64,000 bases of DNA from Mycoplasmopsis anatis (GTDB lineage: Bacteria > Bacillota_I > Bacilli_A > Mycoplasmatales > Metamycoplasmataceae), in NCBI RefSeq assembly GCF_900660655.1, contig NZ_LR215035.1, forward strand, positions 744,001 to 808,000, in the 5' to 3' direction. The notes below the pieces were generated by a model. It had not been told where the DNA came from and made no database searches. It was given only the letters and a program-made list of their open reading frames with translations. Shown here in pieces: positions 41,269-53,579 of the stretch. The translations under genes were made by a program, and so were the position numbers. Each line of letters begins with the position of its first letter. The stretch's first letter is position 1.

Positions 41269-41746
41269 AAAAATGCTCCTTATTTATTTTTTTATATATT
41301 TCAACGTCAAAAAATTCATGTGACTCTACTTTGTCTAAATAATAATTACTTAAATCTAAATTTAAATAAACATTACCGTCATATTCATTGTGAATCCTTG
41401 AAATAATTAATTCATCAGCTCAATCAAAATATTTTTCGTAAATTGTCTTACCGCCAGCAATAAATAATACTTCATCGCTATTTTTAAATCTATTAAATAA
41501 TTCGATTAATTCTTCTTCATTATGGATTGTTAAATCAGAATTTTCGATGTCATTCTCAGATAAAACAATGTTTTTTCTACCATTTAATTTCTTAAGCAAA
41601 CCAAGAAATGTATTTTTCCCAAACAGTAATGAGTGACCAATAGTTGTTCTCTTAAAATGTTGAAATTCTTCCTTTATATGTCACGGCATCTGATTGCCTT
41701 TGCCGATTAAATTATTTTTGTCTAAAGCAACAATTAATTTAATCAT
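41255..41746 (-). CDS. folA: Dihydrofolate reductase
   Basis: A 163-aa enzyme regenerating tetrahydrofolate. Motifs: IVALDKNNLIGKGNQMPWHI at the N-terminus, the cofactor motif LFIAGGKTIYE (about residue 105), and a Trp coded TGA. The start overlaps the thyA stop (TAATG). Together with thyA it makes dTMP and recycles the folate this consumes. Confidence 0.92.
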
Positions 41747-42615
41747 TAAACCGCAACCTTACCTTTAATTTTTTCATGAGATTTATAATTAACTAATTCA
41801 ATATCTTCGAACTTGAAATCGAAGATATTTTTAATGTTAGGATTTAGTTTTACAATAGGTAATTCTAGTGGTTCTCTAGACAATTGAGTGTCAACTTGTT
41901 CGAAATGATTTAGGTAAATATGTGCATCACCAATAGTATGAACAAACTCTCCGACTTTTAAATCACACACTTGGGCAATCATCATTAATAATAATGAATA
42001 AGAAGCAATATTGAAAGGAACGCCTAAAAATAAATCTGCACTTCTTTGGTAAAGTTGTAATGACAATTCTTTATTTTCATTAACATAAAATTGGAAAAAT
42101 GCATGACATGGTGGAAGTGCCATATCTTTAACTTCAGATGGATTTCAAGCACTAACTATTAGACGTCTTGAGAATGGTTTTACTTTAATTTCATTTATTA
42201 ATTCTGTAATTTGATCAACCCCATTAAAATCTCTTCATTGCTTACCATACACCGGTCCTAAATTTCCGTATTTGTCTGCAAAACAGTCATTTTCTTTAAT
42301 TTTTTTGACAAACTCTTCAAATGTCTCACCACCGAAATCTTTTGATTTTTTATAATTTTCGTATGGTCATTCATTTCAAATATTAACATTATTTCTTACT
42401 AAATATTTAATATTTGTATCACCACTTAAAAATCATAATAACTCATGAACAATAGCTTTTCAAGCCATTTTCTTTGTCGTTAATAAGGGAAATCCATCAC
42501 GTAAATCATAACGAGTTTGTGTACCAAAAATACTAATTGTACCTACTCCTGTACGATCAGATTTTCTTAAAGCGTTTGTTTTTACATTTCTTAATAATTC
42601 CAAATATTGTTTCAT
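41746..42615 (-). CDS. thyA: Thymidylate synthase
   Basis: A 289-aa enzyme converting dUMP to dTMP. Catalytic Cys in [12 protein letters not shown]; also [16 protein letters not shown] and DAHIYLNH; N-terminal [11 protein letters not shown]. Complete, several TGA Trp codons. It heads the operon; the promoter lies in the 288-base gap shared with nrdF. Confidence 0.95.
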
Positions 42616-42903
42616 TTTATCCACCTTTTCTACGTTTATTGTACATAAAAACTATAAAACATTTTTCAATTTTTTTGTTTTCATACTTTTTCCATATGGA
42701 ATAATTTTTTTCATATCTTACATTTTTGAAAGATGGTAAAAACGTAATTAAATTATTATTTTTTTTAACTTTTTAAAGGGTTAAGCTTTGACAACTTTTG
42801 TGTTCAAAAGTCATGAAAATAAAAAATTATTTTTTTCTCATTTTGAGTTAGTTTGTTTGGTATACAATAATAACAAAATCACACAACGAAAGGGACAAAT
42901 TTT
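42616..42903. promoter_or_regulatory. Divergent promoter region of thyA and nrdF
   Basis: A spacer between two nucleotide-metabolism operons. For nrdF, TATACAAT lies at about 42860 with TTGTTT upstream and an AAAGGG ribosome site. A perfect ACTTTTG/CAAAAGT repeat (about 42797-42814) could be an operator or RNA hairpin. No canonical NrdR box is seen. Confidence 0.5.
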
Positions 42904-43917
42904 ATGAATAATGAGTACTACAAAAAATCAAATAACCCTCTTAATTTTGTTAAAAATGGTCAAACTGGACCACTAAGAGCAGTTAATTGAAACGTAATTA
43001 ATGATGAAAAAGACTTAGAAGTTTGAACAAGAGTAACACAAAACTTCTGATTACCAGAAAAGATTCCTGTATCAAATGACTTAAAGTCTTGAAATCAAAT
43101 GGACAAAAAATGACAACAACTAGTAACCAGAACGTTTACTGGTTTAACACTACTTGATACAATTCAAGCTACATTGGGAGATACCGCACAAATTCCTAAT
43201 GCATTAACTGACCATGAACAAGTTATATATGCCAATTTTGCATTTATGGTTGGTGTTCATGCACGTAGTTATGGAACTATATTTTCAACACTAAATACCT
43301 CTGAAGAAATCGAAGAGGCACATGAATGAGTAATTAATAATGAGAAATTACAAGCAAGAGCAAAATTTCTTATTCCATTTTACACATCTGATGATCCATT
43401 AAAGTCTAAAATCGCAGCGGCTTTAATGCCTGGATTCTTACTTTATGGAGGATTTTACTTACCTTTTTATCTTTCAGCTAGAGCTCAATTACCTAATACT
43501 AGCGATATTATAAGACTTATTTTAAGAGATAAAGTTTTACACAATTATTATTCTGGTTATAAATATCGTAAAAAAGTTGAAAAACTTTCACCAGAAAAAC
43601 AACAAGAATACAAAAAGTTCGTTTACGACACATTATTTAAATTAATTGAATTGGAAGAAGAATTCCTAAGAGATTTATATGATGGTTTTGGACTTGCTGA
43701 TGAAGCTATTGCATTTAGTCTTTACAACGCAGGTAAATTTTTACAAAATTGCGGATATGACTCTCCATTTACACCTGAAGAAACAAAAATTTCACCAGAA
43801 GTTTTTGCACAATTATCTGCTAGAGCAGACGAAAACCATGACTTCTTCTCAGGCAATGGAAGTTCATATGTTATGGGTGTAACTGAAGAAACAGAAGATG
43901 AAGATTGAGAGTTTTAA
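42904..43917 (+). CDS. nrdF: Ribonucleotide reductase small subunit NrdF, metal-free class Ie (VPK) type
   Basis: A 337-aa R2 subunit that provides the radical for deoxyribonucleotide synthesis. Three carboxylates that bind metal in normal NrdF are replaced: Val116 (FMVGVHARSY; normally Glu), Pro176 (ALMPGFLLYGG; normally Glu) and Lys210 (RDKVLHNYY; normally Glu). His119 and His213 remain. Val/Pro/Lys is the signature of class Ie enzymes described in mollicutes, which have no metal and use a modified tyrosine (DOPA) radical made with the help of NrdI. The Tyr in ARSYGTIFST is the likely radical site. First gene of nrdF-nrdI-nrdE. Confidence 0.95.
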
Positions 43918-43919
43918 TT

Positions 43920-44363
43920 ATGGAAAAAGAACAAGTATTAAGTAACAAAATACCTACAGGTGAAATGCATGTTGTGTATTTTTCTTCAACATCAGAAAAC
44001 ACTAAAAAGTTTTGTGATAAACTAGGTATCACTGCAACTAGAATACCTATGGATATGGAAGAATCCATTAATATTAATCGAGATTATGTTTTAATTTCAC
44101 CTACATATTCAGGTGGATTAGGTGACTTTAAGGGTAGCGTGCCTAGACAAGTTATAAAATTCTTAAACAATGAAAACAATAGAAAACATTGTGTTGCTGT
44201 AATAGGTAGCGGAAATACAAATTTTGGTGATACTTATGCGTTGGCTGGATTTGTATTATCTAAAAAACTTGAAGTTCCTTTATTACACATTTTTGAACTT
44301 TTAGGAACACAACACGATGTAGAAGTTGTTAGAGAAAAAATCAAAAAATTATGAAATAAATAA
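43920..44363 (+). CDS. nrdI: NrdI flavodoxin-like protein
   Basis: A 147-aa flavodoxin-like activator. FMN-binding loop STSENTKKF (about residues 25-33), then SPTYSGGLGDFKGSVP and GSGNTNFGDTYALAG. I start at ATG 43920; an in-frame TTG at 43905 would overlap nrdF but has no better ribosome site. In class Ie systems NrdI is required to create the tyrosyl-derived radical on NrdF, so the three-gene operon is functionally complete. Confidence 0.93.
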
Positions 44364-44375
44364 GAAGGGAAAATA

Positions 44376-46556
44376 ATGGCTAACAATACAAAATTCTTTA
44401 AAGAAGCAGATGAGTACTTGGCGTTTAATGCTTTAACAAAATTAAATGAGGGTAAAGACTCTGCGAAAAATGATCAAATAGCAGTTGAAAAATACATGGA
44501 AATTCATGTAAAGCCTAAAACAAGAAAATTTAATAACGTTCACGAGAGAATGAAATACTTAGTCGATAATGACTATTATGAAGCAGAAATAGTTAATCAA
44601 GTAACTAAAGAACAACTTGAAGAGTTATACAAAATTATTGCTGAATTCGACCATCATTTCCCTTCTTTTATGGGTGCCGTAAAGTTTTATAATGCATATT
44701 GTTTAAAATCCTTTGATGGAAAAGAATATTTAGAAGATTATTCTGAACGTGTTTTAATGAATGCTTTATTTTTGGGTTATGGTAATTTTGATGATATAAA
44801 AAATATATTAGTAGAAATTTTAAGTGGACGTTTTCAACCTGCCACACCTACATTCTTAAATGCTGGTAAAAAACAACGTGGAGAATTTGTTTCATGTTAT
44901 CTCTTAAGAGTTGAAGATAATATGGAATCTATAGCTCGTGGAATTTCAACATCACTTCAATTGTCAAAACGTGGGGGTGGAGTTGCATTATGTTTAACAA
45001 ATTTACGTGAATTTGGTGCTCCTATCAAGAATATTGAAAATCAAGCAACTGGTGTTATTCCAGTTATGAAGATTTTGGAAGACTCATTCTCATACTCTAA
45101 TCAACTTGGCCAAAGACAAGGTGTGGGAGCGGTTTATTTAAATGTTCACCACCCTGATATTCTTTCGTACTTAGATACAAAGAGAGAAAACGCCGACGAA
45201 AAAATAAGAATTAAGTCATTAGCTATGGGAGTTGTTATACCTGATATCACATTTGAGCTAGCAAAAAAGAATGAACAAATGGCTTTATTCTCACCATACG
45301 ATGTTGCGAAAGTTTACGGAAAAACAATGGCTGATATTTCAATAACTAAAGAATATTACAATATGTTAAATAACGATAAGATTCGTAAAACTTTCATTTC
45401 AGCAAGAAAACTATTCCAAACAATTGCAGAATTACATTTTGAATCTGGATATCCATATCTACTATTTGATGATACAGTAAATGATAGAAATCCAAATCAA
45501 GGACGTATAGTTATGTCTAATTTATGCTCTGAGATCGTTCAATCATCATCTGAAACAACTTATGATGTAGATTTAACTGTTCAAAAACTCGGTGAAGATA
45601 TTTGTTGTAATCTAGGTTCATTGAACATTGATAAAATGATGAATTCTGGAGAGCATTTTGAAAATTCTATCTATTATTCAATTAAGTCATTAGACCACGT
45701 TTCAAGAACATCAGACTTAAGTTGTGCTCCTTCTATACAAAATGGTAACAAAAATAATAATGCATTAGGCTTAGGAGCAATGAATCTACATGGATTTTTA
45801 GCTACAAATCACATTTACTACGATTCTCCAGAAGCGCTTGACTTCACAAATATATTCTTTTATATAGTAGCCTACTATTCATTCAAGTCATCTAATAGAT
45901 TAGCTAAAGAATATGGGAAAACATACAAAAACTTCTCTACTTCTAAATATGCTGATGGATCATATTTTGATAAATATACTAAATGTCCAATCGATGAATA
46001 TGTTCCAAAAACAGATAGAATTAAAGAAATTTTTAAAGATAAAAATATTTATATACCAACACAAAATGACTGAATTAATTTAACTGAAGAAATTAAAAAA
46101 TATGGACTTGCAAACGCTCATTTATTAGCTATAGCACCAACAGGTTCAATATCATATCTATCATCATGTACACCTTCACTTCAACCTGTCGTATCGCCAG
46201 TTGAAGTTCGTAAGGAAGGTAAAATTGGAAGAGTTTACTCAACTGCATACAAACTTGATGAAGATAACTACAAATATTATAAAGATGGTGCTTATGAACT
46301 AGGTCCTAACCCTTATATTGATATTGTTGCCCAAGCGCAAAAGCATATTGATCAAGCTATTTCATTAACTTTATTTATGAATGATACAGCAACAACAAGA
46401 GATCTAAATAAAGCATACATAAGAGCTTACAAATCAAAATGTGCTTCAATTTACTATGTTCGTATTCGCCAAAATGTGCTTGAAGGTTCGGAAAATATTG
46501 ATTGATCTGAAGATCAAAAACTCAAAAACATGGAATGTGAAGCTTGCAAAATTTAA
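44376..46556 (+). CDS. nrdE: Ribonucleotide reductase large subunit NrdE
   Basis: A 726-aa catalytic subunit. Active-site Cys in SNLCSEIVQ, CNLGSLNIDK with the substrate-site residues, and the C-terminal CEACKI pair used for re-reduction. The thiyl-radical Cys and the PTGSISYLSSCTPSLQP finger loop are also seen. Complete; the frame is interrupted by TGA Trp near 46071. It lies 12 bases after nrdI. Confidence 0.95.
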
Positions 46557-46562
46557 CAAAAC

Positions 46563-46595
46563 AAAAAGGAAAGTTATCTCACTCTCCTTTTTTTA
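46563..46595 (+). terminator. Terminator of nrdF-nrdI-nrdE
   Basis: GGA-AGT/ACT-TCC imperfect stem followed by T7, shortly after the nrdE stop. Confidence 0.7.
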
Positions 46596-46599
46596 ATTA

Positions 46600-47020
46600 T
46601 TCTGACTTTCCAAGTTGTAAGTAGAAACATTAAATTAACCAATTATTTTTGCTAATTTAGTGCTTTTTGTAAAATTTACATAAGAATTTTACATATACTT
46701 AGTTATAAATTTTTGAGTGTAGTAAGAAATGTGTGGAGAAATTATTCTCTACGTTTTTTTACACTACCTTAATTTATTTCTGCATCATTCTGTAACTCAA
46801 TTTTCTCACTCAGTTGACGAATTTATTCGCTAAGTAATTCATCTATACTTCAACTCTTATTAATTTTATAACTTTTTCCATCACCAGCACTTATCCAAAT
46901 ACTAATGTGGCAAGTAACATTTTTTATTTTTAATTACAAGAGATTTTTCTTTTTTTATAATTTATATTATCTCTTATTTTTCACATTAAGTAGGTAGTGT
47001 GTAAAAATCTGAAAAAATGA
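46600..47020. other. Spacer with gene remnant and repeated terminator
   Basis: It contains a hairpin GTGGAGAA/TTCTCTAC with T7 (46733-46760), the same as inside hsdS at 30080. On the minus strand it contains an ORF-like stretch of about 45 codons with one stop (SIDELLSE then IRQLSEKIELQ) at about 46780-46920. It may be the worn end of a restriction-type gene. No functional gene is seen. Confidence 0.5.
46733..46760. terminator. Terminator hairpin, second copy
   Basis: Eight-base-pair stem with T7 on the plus strand and a T-rich run on the minus strand. Twenty-plus bases are identical to the hairpin at 30080-30099. Confidence 0.7.
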
Positions 47021-47022
47021 TT

Positions 47023-47044
47023 AAAAAAACAGGCTAGTGCCTGT
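47023..47044 (-). terminator. Rho-independent terminator of fba
   Basis: ACAGGC/GCCTGT stem with a four-base loop and T7 on the minus strand, eight bases after the fba stop. Confidence 0.9.
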
Positions 47045-47051
47045 AATGATA

Positions 47052-47915
47052 TTAAGCTTTATTATTTGAACCAAATTCGTGGATTTTGTCTCTAACTGTT
47101 TGACACATAGCTTCATAACCAGATTTTAACAATTTACGTGGATCAAAGTTCTTTCCTTTAAGATCTTCACCAGATTCAATATATGCACGTAATGCTTTGT
47201 GGTTTGCTTGTTGTAATTCAGTGTTAACATTAATTTTTGTGACACCTTCACTAATAGCTCTTTTAATTTGGTCAGTTGGAATACCACTTCCACCATGTAA
47301 AACAATTCCAATTCCAGCAGCTTTTGAAATTTCTTGTAAAGTTTCAAAACTTAAAGATTTTCATGATGCTGGGTATGGCCCATGAATGTTTCCAATACCG
47401 GCTGCTAAAACATCAATTCCTAATGCTGCCATTTCTTTAGCTTGCTTTGGATCAGCTAATTCACCATTTCCAACAATACCATCTTCTTCACCACCGATTG
47501 TACCGATTTCAGCTTCAACTGACATGTTGTGTTTTTTAGCTAATTCAACTAATTCTTTAGTTTTAGCGTAGTTTTCTTCATATGGTAAGTGTGAACCGTC
47601 AAACATTAATGAGGTATAACCGGCTTCAACAGCTTTTTTAGCACCTTCATATGAACCATGGTCTAAGTGTAAAGCAACAGGAACAGTAATTTTTAAATCT
47701 TCAACAAGTCCTTTAACCATTCCAACAACTACATTAAATCCACCCATGTATTTTAATGCACCTTCACTTGTTGCGACAATAACAGGAGATTTTTCAGCTT
47801 CAGCTGTTAATAAAACCGCTTTTGCTCATTCAAGGTTATTAATGTTAATGTGAGGAATTGCGTATTTACCTTCCTTAGCTTTTTTAAGCATTTCTTTTGC
47901 GTTAACTAATGCCAT
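47052..47915 (-). CDS. fba: Fructose-bisphosphate aldolase, class II
   Basis: A 287-aa zinc aldolase of glycolysis. Zinc ligands in HLDHG (HLDHGSYEGAKKAVEAGYTS) and LHGGSGIP; EAEIGTIGGEEDG is the usual loop. Complete. Its presence means the organism probably ferments sugars. ATG after AAGGGAA. Its 3' end is partly duplicated at 39655-39868. Confidence 0.95.
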
Positions 47916-47945
47916 AAATATTCCCTTTCTTTTAGCAAACTATAA

Positions 47946-48197
47946 TTACTTATTTGATGGACTTCAAGTACCATTATTATTACGAATGAAACGTCCGTCG
48001 ACTGTTAATAAACGATATAATTCACCAATTTTTCTCTCTCTAAGTTTCACATATGGTAAATCGTCATTAACTAAATTTTGAATTCAATATCCTCTTAATT
48101 CATCTTCAACAACGTCAAAAATTTCATTAAATTCAAAAGCACCTTCGTGTTCTGTATTATAAACAAAATCAATCGCAATATCTAACATTGTTCTCAT
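47946..48197 (-). CDS. rpoE: RNA polymerase delta subunit (RpoE, HARE-HTH)
   Basis: An 83-aa protein matching the N-terminal HARE-HTH domain of RpoE: MLDIAIDFVYN, FEFNEIFDVVEDEL and LLTVDGRFIRNNNGTW. The acidic C-terminal tail of the Bacillus protein is missing, as is common in mollicutes. It binds RNA polymerase and limits non-specific transcription. ATG after AGGAGCG. Close behind (30 bases) lies fba. Confidence 0.8.
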
Positions 48198-48287
48198 AGT
48201 CGCTCCTTTATTTTTTTAATTATAAAATAATTTTTTATATATTAATTTTATCAATATTTAATTTTTTTTAATTAGTGGAAATGTTGT

Positions 48288-49817
48288 TTAATTTCTTTGT
48301 TTTTTCTTATTAAAAATAGCAGGTACTACCATAATTAAAATCATAATAATTAAGGTAGAAATAGAAATTATATATCCATTTATTTTTGAATTTAACAACT
48401 CTTTATTCGTGATTATGGATGATAAATTGTTGTAATGATAAATATATAGACTTAAATCAATAAAAATGCTTAAAATATTAGCTGCTATTGCAAAATAAAT
48501 GACAAAAACAATAAAATAATTCATAATTTTTAATCATTTTTTATTTTTAGATAAACTTCTAGCATAACCAAAACATGACGCTGCTATAAATCCAAAAATA
48601 ATTAAACTTATTCAATCACTCAATAAGTTAGCAAAGTTATAAACATTTGACATTCCTGTTCCATAATTATCAAAAAATTCATCTGCAGTTTTAGGATATA
48701 AAAGTGAACCAACAAAGAATGAAATAATTACAATCGGAACAATCATTGTTAAGGAATAAATTATTCCTATAATTGGTTTTTTAGGATCTATTTTATTAAT
48801 TAGTTTGTGTCAATATGGAATTTGCTTTTCTTTGATTAATTCTTCAACAAAGCGTGGAATTAAAATGCAAAATCCATTTACAATCCCTAACACTCCCACA
48901 CCAATAAAAATGTTAATTAAACCAAAGATTCATGATAGATTTTTTTCACTTAAAAATACTAAATATTCTTTAAAATCTCCACGTCCATTCAAACTCATCG
49001 CTATTGCCATAATTAAGTGAATTATAGTTACGATAGTTAAACCAAAGAATAAAATTTTAGGTGTAGATTCAGGCTTTCTTAAATCCTTTTCAATTCCAGT
49101 AGAAACATAAAAACCATCATAAGCAAAGAATATTCCGGCTCAAGAAAGACAAACTCCTAAACCAGGAATAAATGTGTATGAATGTAAAGTGTTTTTTATA
49201 TCAAATGAGTATTTAGGTAGTATTTCAATGTTAATTTGATCCTTTTTTTCAAAGAAGAAAACTACTGCAACAACTATTGACATTAATACAGCAATTAATT
49301 TTAATATCAAGGTAATTGTGTTTTGGATATTTGCTATTTTAATATTTAGACCAGCACTAAAACTTAAGTACAATATCACAATTAGAATTAATATCATTCA
49401 AATTAATCAATCAAATTTAGTATTAAAACTTGCCGAAATATTAAAGGCAATTAATCCATCTTGAATTGACATAAGTGCAAAAAGTGGCATGAAAAAATAA
49501 GTCAGTGTTAAATTGATATAAAATGCAAAGTTTTTGCTCATTTGATATGTCATTCAACTATTGAATGACTTAGATCAACCAACAAAACTTAAATCACCTT
49601 TAGATTTTGCTGAAATTCCAACCAGCGAAAAGCTCATCATTATAATTATTATTGATGCTATGGCTCATGAAATTCCACTCATTATTACGCTTGAGTTATT
49701 AAAATCTAATACAGATTTAGACTTAAAAAATATTCCAGCTCCAATACTTGAACCGATTACAAGAAGCATCCCAAAAATAAAGTTTAACTTTTTAGGCTCT
49801 TTTTTTGTTTTGTTCAT
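48288..49817 (-). CDS. Amino-acid permease, APC superfamily
   Basis: A 509-aa transporter with about 12 membrane helices. The first helix shows VIGSSIGAGIFF, the substrate-binding glycine loop of APC permeases. Another conserved patch is AGIFFAYDGFYV in helix 6. It imports an amino acid; which one cannot be told. The ATG lies two bases after the argS stop, so co-expression with arginyl-tRNA synthetase is likely. Confidence 0.88.
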
Positions 49818-49818
49818 T

Positions 49819-51474
49819 TTACATTTGCTCAGGAGCTGATACACCAAGTAATTCTAAAGTGTTATGTAAAACTTCTTTAACTGCTTTAACTACAATCATT
49901 AATGAAGCTTCACTTTCAGATCCTAAAATTTTTGTGTTTGAGTAAAAACTGTTAAAAGCATTTGCTAAATTCATCACATAGCTACTTAAAAGTTGAACTT
50001 TTTTGGTTTGAGCTACACTTCTTAAAACATCAGGTAATATGTCAAGTTGAATAATCAATTTTTTTGTTTTTTCATCAAAATCATCATTAATTGCTTCAGG
50101 ACTATTTGGAACATATTTTTTAATTAATGAACATGCTCTAGAGTGTGCATATTGAACTCCAAAAACAGGGTTATTGATGTCTTTTTGGTTTGCTTTATCA
50201 ATGTCAAAGTCAAATTTAGTATTAGCATCTCTAGTAAGCATTGTGAATCTAATTGCATCAGTACTACTTGCTTCAAGTAAATCAGCTAAAGTTACACTAG
50301 TTCCAGCACGTTTAGACATTTTAAATTCATTCCCATCTTTAATTAATCTAACTAGTTGCACAACTAAAATGTCCATATCTTCTTTGTTATATCCTAAGCA
50401 CTCAAGAGCTATTTCCATTCTATTAATGTATCCACTATGATCAGCACCTCATACATTTATTAGTTTATTTGCTCTGCTTAATTTGTCATTGTGATATGCA
50501 ATATCAGGTGTAAAGTAGGTATAACTTCCATCGGATTTAACTAAAACACGGTCCTTATCATCACCAAATTCACTTGTTTTAAGGAACGTTGCACCATCCT
50601 TCTCATAAATGTGATTTTTAAGTTTGTCAAAAATTGGTGTAATTTTGTTTTTGTTGTAAATATCATCAAATTCACTTGTAAAAACATCAAAACTTACGTT
50701 TAACTCTCTAAGGTGTTCTCTGATTTTATCCATTAATTTTGAAATGCAAATTTCTCTGAATTTCTTAATTTTTAATTCAAAATCTAATAAAAATTCATCA
50801 CCATATTCTTTTTTAATTTCACTAGCTAACCAGACTATATCTAGACCACGATAGCAATCTTCTGGCATTTGCAGATCAATGTCAAAAAGATTAAAATATC
50901 TAACTTTAGTTGATTCAATTAAAACATTAATTTGATTTCCTGCATCGTTAACATAATACTCAGCGATTACATCAAATCCAACATGTCTTAAAATTCTAAC
51001 TAAAGTATCACCAATAATTGCTCCTCTTGCATGACCGACATGAAGAAAACCAGTTGGATTTGCAGAAACAAATTCAACTATATATTTATCAGTATTTTCA
51101 AAAAGATTTGAACCATAATTAATTTTGCTATCTAAAACATTATTTAATATACTTAAAAATGCTTTATTAGATAAAACAATATTAATAAATCCTGGTTTGG
51201 CAAGATCTACACATTCAATTAGCTCATTTAAAATTAATTTTTGTTGAATTAACTCAGCTAATTCCATTGGATTTTTTGTTGAAAATCTCTTTACAACCAT
51301 AGCAATATTTGTTGCATAATTATATTTAGTTTGATCATCTTTTTGAATATTAGGTTCAGCTAAAATAAAATTTAATTCAGCTAAATTTAATTCTTGAGAA
51401 ATGATTTCTTCTTTTTGAAAATCAGCAATAATATTTATTAAAATTTCTTTAATTTTAGAGTTGATATTGGTCAT
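49819..51474 (-). CDS. argS: Arginyl-tRNA synthetase
   Basis: A 551-aa class I synthetase. HIGH motif as HVGHARGAIIGD after FVSANPTGFLHVG (about residue 140), KMSKS-like FKMSKRAGTSV, and a C-terminal DALR anticodon-binding domain ending VSAPEQM. One Trp is TGG, the others TGA. Complete. Promoter in the 70-base divergent gap with cysS. Confidence 0.95.
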
Positions 51475-51546
51475 TTTTTACCTCTTTTACATATATTTTT
51501 TATATTTTAACTTATTTTATTCTTTTTTATATAAAATATATATGTT

Positions 51547-52776
51547 ATGCAAAAAATATATGTTTGTGGGCCTACAGTTTATAATTCAGTGCACATAGGA
51601 AATATCCGGCCAATTTTAACTTTTGACATTATAATTAGGGCAGGAAAAAAGATTGGTCAAGAATTTTACTTTGTTCACAATATCACTGATATTGACGATA
51701 AAATAATCAAAAGAGCCATCGATGAAAACGTCAGCGAAACAGCTATTTCAACTAAATATGCAACCGAATACATTGAATTGCTAAAAAAATTCAATATCAT
51801 ATCGGTTGATAAGTTTGAATACGTCACAGAAAATTTGGATTTAATAAATGAATATATTGAAAAATTAGTAAATTCTAAAAATGCATATTTAGATAAATAT
51901 AACAATGTATATTTTGACGTTGAAAAAAACAAAATTCACTATGGAAACGTGTCAAATCAAAACATTGAAAAAATGCAATTTGAAGACGAAAATAACATCA
52001 ACAATAAAAATAATCCAGCAGATTTTGCTTTGTGAAAAAAAACAAATATTGGAGTAAAATACCCATCTAAATTTGGTGAAGGAAGACCTGGATGACACAC
52101 TGAATGTTGTGTATTAATCTACAAACACTTTGGTAGTGAAGGTGTAGATATTCATGGTGGTGGAATTGAATTAGTTTTTCCTCATCATGAAAATGAAAAT
52201 ATACAACACTATTCGATGTTTGATAAAAACTTAGCAAAAAAATGAATCAGAACTGGAATGCTTAAAATTAACGGTGAGAAAATGTCAAAATCATTGAATA
52301 ATTTTATTTTAGCGTCAGAGTTTTTAGATAAATACAACCCAGATATTTACCGCATGATGATCTTAAACACTCAAATTTCTGGTGATTTAGACTTTAACGA
52401 TGAAACAATTTATAACTCTAAAGTTTTATTAAATAAATTTAGAAAAATACTTTTTAGTTATTTACTTATTAATAATGTAGAAGTAGATGTAAACACAGAA
52501 TTATTAAACAATATTTTAAATGAAGTATATAACAATAATTTTGCAATTGCCACTAGAAAAATTAACGAGTTAATTAAAAATATAAATAAAAATAATAGTT
52601 CAAATGATGTTATAACTTTAATTGAAATTTTTAACTCTTTAGGTTTTAATACAACAATTGAAAACTTAGAATTTTATAAAAAAACCTATTTTAGTTGAAA
52701 AGAAAAATTAGCACAAAAAAATTACGCAGAAGCAGATAAATTAAGAGAAATTTTATACACAAGTGAATTAATCTAA
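51547..52776 (+). CDS. cysS: Cysteinyl-tRNA synthetase
   Basis: A 409-aa class I synthetase, shorter than in most bacteria as is usual for mycoplasmas. [13 protein letters not shown] (zinc Cys and HIGH), [14 protein letters not shown] (zinc ligands) and KMSKSLNNF are present. No ribosome site precedes the ATG and a TATATAA-like box lies close, so it may be leaderless. It heads the conserved cluster cysS-rlmB-sigma-like. Confidence 0.95.
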
Positions 52777-52811
52777 TTTATTAAGTTAAAAAGTTTTTAA
52801 GTGAGAATAAA

Positions 52812-53579
52812 ATGAATAAACAAAATAATAAATTTAACAATTTCAAAAATAAAAAAGAACTCCAAAAAACTCCTAATGTGTCAAAATTATTAGTGTGTGG
52901 AAAAAACTCTGTTTTGGATGCAATTACCAACAATTGACCAATAAAAAAAGTTTGACTACAAAATAATAAGAATGAGGAGTTACTAATAGAAAAAGGTATT
53001 AAGTATCATATTGTTGATAAGCAAACATTAGATTTATTAACTTGTGAAAATCATCAAGGTTTTATTGCTGAATTGAACGAATTTAATTATTCAAATTATG
53101 ATGAATTAATTAATGATAAACCAAATTTAATACTGATTTTAGATCATATTCAAGATCCACATAATTTTGGTGCTATTATTCGTACTGCAAACGCAGCCGG
53201 TGTTAAGCATGTTATCATCCCCAAAGATAGAAGTGTTGAAGTAAATTCTACAGCATTAAAAACTTCCTCTGGTGGTTTTATTAACATGAAAATTTTTAGA
53301 GTTAATAGCATCCAATCAACAATCGAAAAACTAAAAAAAGATGGATTTTGAATTTACGTTTCTGCGTTAGAACAAAATTCTATTTCATACAGTGAAATTC
53401 AATATAACACTCCTACAGCATTAGTTGTAGGCAATGAAGGAAGTGGTTCATCTAAAACAACGCTAAAACAAGCAGATCAGTTAGTTCACATAAACCAATT
53501 CGGGACCGTTCAATCGCTAAATGTTTCTGTCGCCACTGGTATCTTACTTTTTGAAATTATAAAAAAACAAAATGAATAA
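52812..53579 (+). CDS. rlmB: 23S rRNA 2'-O-ribose methyltransferase (RlmB/TrmH family)
   Basis: A 255-aa SpoU-family enzyme. An N-terminal L30e-like substrate domain precedes the knotted SAM domain: LDHIQDPHNFGAIIRTA, VVGNEGSGSS and SLNVSVATGILLFE. It methylates a ribose of 23S rRNA. Position behind cysS is conserved with Bacillus. The last bases overlap the next gene. Confidence 0.92.

Noticed and set aside
47197-47571. Plus-strand ORFs inside fba
   Set aside because: They lie antisense to a fully conserved aldolase gene.
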